DNA of 6,486 nt from Pelagibius sp036570545 (lineage in GTDB: Bacteria; Pseudomonadota; Alphaproteobacteria; Kiloniellales; Kiloniellaceae). The translations under genes were made by a program, and so were the position numbers. The stretch is from contig DATCXZ010000172.1 of the NCBI GenBank assembly GCA_036570545.1, positions 1-6,486 of the forward strand, read 5' to 3'. The notes under the pieces were generated by a model. It was given only the letters and a program-made list of their open reading frames with translations. It did not search any database and was not told the DNA's origin. Positions 5,732 to 6,486 of the stretch are shown here, one piece after another. The first letter of the stretch is position 1; each line of letters begins with the position of its first letter.

Positions 5732-5795
5732 TAGATCGGATTCACGTTGTCAGGTGGAACCGCGGCGCGGTTCCACCTGACAACGATCCGATCTA
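5732..5795 (+). repeat. 64-nt REP-like palindrome, copy B
   Basis: Read on the + strand: basal stem TAGATCGGAT (5732-5741) / ATCCGATCTA (5786-5795), a TCA bulge (5742-5744), then a 19-bp uninterrupted stem (5745-5763 with 5767-5785) and a GGC triloop. Total length and layout equal copy A, and GATTCAC and GGTGGA are shared at matching places. The upper stem is perfect, which suggests recent origin or selection for folding. It does not look like an insertion-sequence end: no transposase and no target duplication are visible. Confidence 0.75.
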
Positions 5796-5893
5796 AGTCT
5801 CCAGGCGACTATTTGTGTGCGGGGGCTTCACTCGATGCTGGCTCCATCGCTCAACGGACACAGACCCCCCGACCGGCGTCCGACATGGGGTAT
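5796..5893. other. Spacer downstream of the 66-residue - strand gene, nothing recognised
   Basis: This stretch follows copy B and lies beyond the stop of the - strand small gene. No coding sequence, strong hairpin with T-run, or tRNA-like fold was found. It contains C-runs (CCCCCC near 5866-5871) and a short AGTC...GACT pair at 5796-5810. A terminator for the - strand gene is not evident here; the next good candidates are the palindromes themselves and the UUCG hairpin at 5487-5508. Confidence 0.4.
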
Positions 5894-6094
5894 CTACTCG
5901 GTCTGCACCTGTTGCCTGCGCAGCAACTCGACCTCTCGCAGGACGCCCCGCCAGCCGAGGCTGCTGCAGTAGCGGATGGCGCCTTCCACGCCTACGGTCT
6001 CGACCAGATTTCGCGCCAAGGCCGCAAGGCGGCTCTCAGAGCGTTCACCATTGGTACTTTCTGTTTCGTCGTCGCGTGCCGAAGCCGGAATCAT
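5894..6094 (-). CDS. Small hypothetical protein (66 residues)
   Basis: I do not recognise a named family. ATG (6094-6092) is preceded by GAGGAAG (6110-6104) with a 9-nt gap, a strong start signal. The first 20 residues are polar and probably disordered (ARDDETESTNGERSES). Residues 22-60 look like compact helices: RLAALARNLVETVGVEGAI, then YCSSLGWRGVLREVELLRR, with a conserved-looking G.EGAI..C...GW.GVL pattern. I associate such short 'AR.LVET.G.EGA...C....W.GVL' proteins with alphaproteobacteria, without known role. There is no signal peptide or membrane segment. It runs the same way as the kinase-like gene upstream, 203 nt away. The opposite strand is also open here, but that frame begins inside the palindrome and lacks an SD. 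Confidence 0.6.
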   Translation of the reverse strand: MIPASARDDETESTNGERSESRLAALARNLVETVGVEGAIRYCSSLGWRGVLREVELLRRQQVQTE

Positions 6095-6297
6095 ATGCCG
6101 AAGCTTCCTCTTGCCGTTGATGTCCTTAGATGGACGCTTGGACTACGCCGATTGTTCCGTATGCAACCCCCCGTGTCCTTCGAACACACAGGCCCATCGC
6201 CTGCGGGTTGCCCAATCCGCGACACGCTCAATCGGCTGTCACCGTTGAAGCAGGGGATAGCACGCGAAGGATTAACGAGCGGCAAAGGCGGGACGGA

Positions 6298-6486
6298 TTA
6301 CGCAGGACCGTCGAGCAGGCGGCCTGCTTCGGCCTGCAGATTGGCAATTGACTGCCCGGCATCGAGGCGCGGCCAGTCGAGGCGGCCGAGGTCGTAGCCG
6401 AGCTGGCGCCCGACCACAGCGGCGGTCGCGTCCGAGGCGTCGCCGCGTCGCGCGGTCACGCGCGCCGCCATGACGGCGGGGTCGGC
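6298..6486 (-). CDS. C-terminal end of a probable COG0645-type kinase / AAA-family ATPase (partial)
   Basis: The frame is open from the right edge to TAA (6300-6298) and gives 62 residues, with VMAARVTARRGDASDA, TAAVVGRQLGYDLGRLDWPR and LDAG as readable blocks. The pattern 'R...R.GDASDA...VV..QL.YD.G..DW.R.DA' matches my memory of the C-terminus of P-loop kinases of the COG0645 type, which often follow a COG2187 aminoglycoside-phosphotransferase-like domain in one protein. The P-loop, any fused domain and the start are outside the window. The role in the cell is not established for most members. Codon use is GC-rich and typical of a real gene, unlike the region immediately downstream on this strand (6095-6297), where no gene or clear terminator was found. 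Confidence 0.7.
   Translation of the reverse strand, partial: ADPAVMAARVTARRGDASDATAAVVGRQLGYDLGRLDWPRLDAGQSIANLQAEAGRLLDGPA

Noticed and set aside
5657..5795. CRISPR array or insertion-sequence ends
   Set aside because: Only two inverted units with an 11-nt spacer are present, with no direct repeats, spacers of regular size, transposase or target duplication.
6091..6285. 64-codon - strand open frame upstream of the small gene
   Set aside because: No SD was seen, the composition is not protein-like, and it overlaps the SD and start of the better candidate at 6094.
5796..6297. tRNA or other structured RNA gene
   Set aside because: I looked for a cloverleaf, a CCA end and TTCGAA-type T-arm contexts. 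TTCGAA does occur (near 6179) but no acceptor stem or anticodon arm fits around it.
5747..6397. 216-codon + strand open frame across the right-hand region
   Set aside because: It begins inside the upper stem of palindrome B, has no SD, reads like low-order composition rich in Arg, Ser and Pro, and runs antisense to the better supported 66-residue gene and the kinase-like C-terminus.

Overview
The window is GC-rich DNA with tightly packed genes, strong G/C preference at third codon positions and Shine-Dalgarno (SD) led starts. The codon style, the small lipoprotein, and a pair of palindromic repeats of a type I associate with alphaproteobacterial intergenic regions suggest an alphaproteobacterium, perhaps Rhodospirillales. 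This placement is an inference from style, not from a marker gene.

Bases 1-4018 (+ strand) are most of a HAAT-family ('branched-chain amino acid type') ABC importer: the C-terminal end of a periplasmic substrate-binding protein, then livH-, livM-, livG- and livF-type genes. The four transporter-core genes are packed with gaps of 1 and 11 nt and one ATGA overlap, so they form one operon. The gap between the binding-protein gene and livH is different. It holds two consecutive strong hairpins without a U-tract, the second of which contains the best SD, plus a possible 4-residue leader ORF whose stop overlaps the livH start. This could set the ratio of binding protein to membrane parts. The substrate cannot be read from the sequence.

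Bases 4019-5463 (+) are a second unit: a small lipoprotein gene overlapping by 22 nt a proline-racemase-superfamily gene. That enzyme has Cys97 in MCGH but Thr266 in DRSPTGSG. The Cys/Thr pair marks trans-3-hydroxy-L-proline dehydratase (the type represented by human L3HYPDH) rather than a proline racemase or 4-hydroxyproline epimerase. The product would be delta1-pyrroline-2-carboxylate, which a reductase outside this window would convert to L-proline. The upstream transporter could supply amino-acid-like substrates, but nothing here proves that link.

Bases 5464-5893 contain no gene I can support. They hold a 9-bp hairpin usable as a terminator from either side (its loop reads UUCG on the - strand) and then two 64-nt palindromes pointing away from each other across an 11-nt spacer. 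The two have the same architecture (10-bp base, TCA bulge, long upper stem, triloop) and differ by many compensated base-pair changes, so they look like a REP/BIME-like pair. This is the most striking structure in the window.

Bases 5894-6486 contain - strand genes: a 66-residue unrecognised small protein with a good SD, and, entering from the right edge, the C-terminal 62 residues of a probable COG0645-type kinase/AAA-family ATPase, often fused to an aminoglycoside-phosphotransferase-like domain. The + strand operons and these - strand genes therefore converge on the palindrome region.
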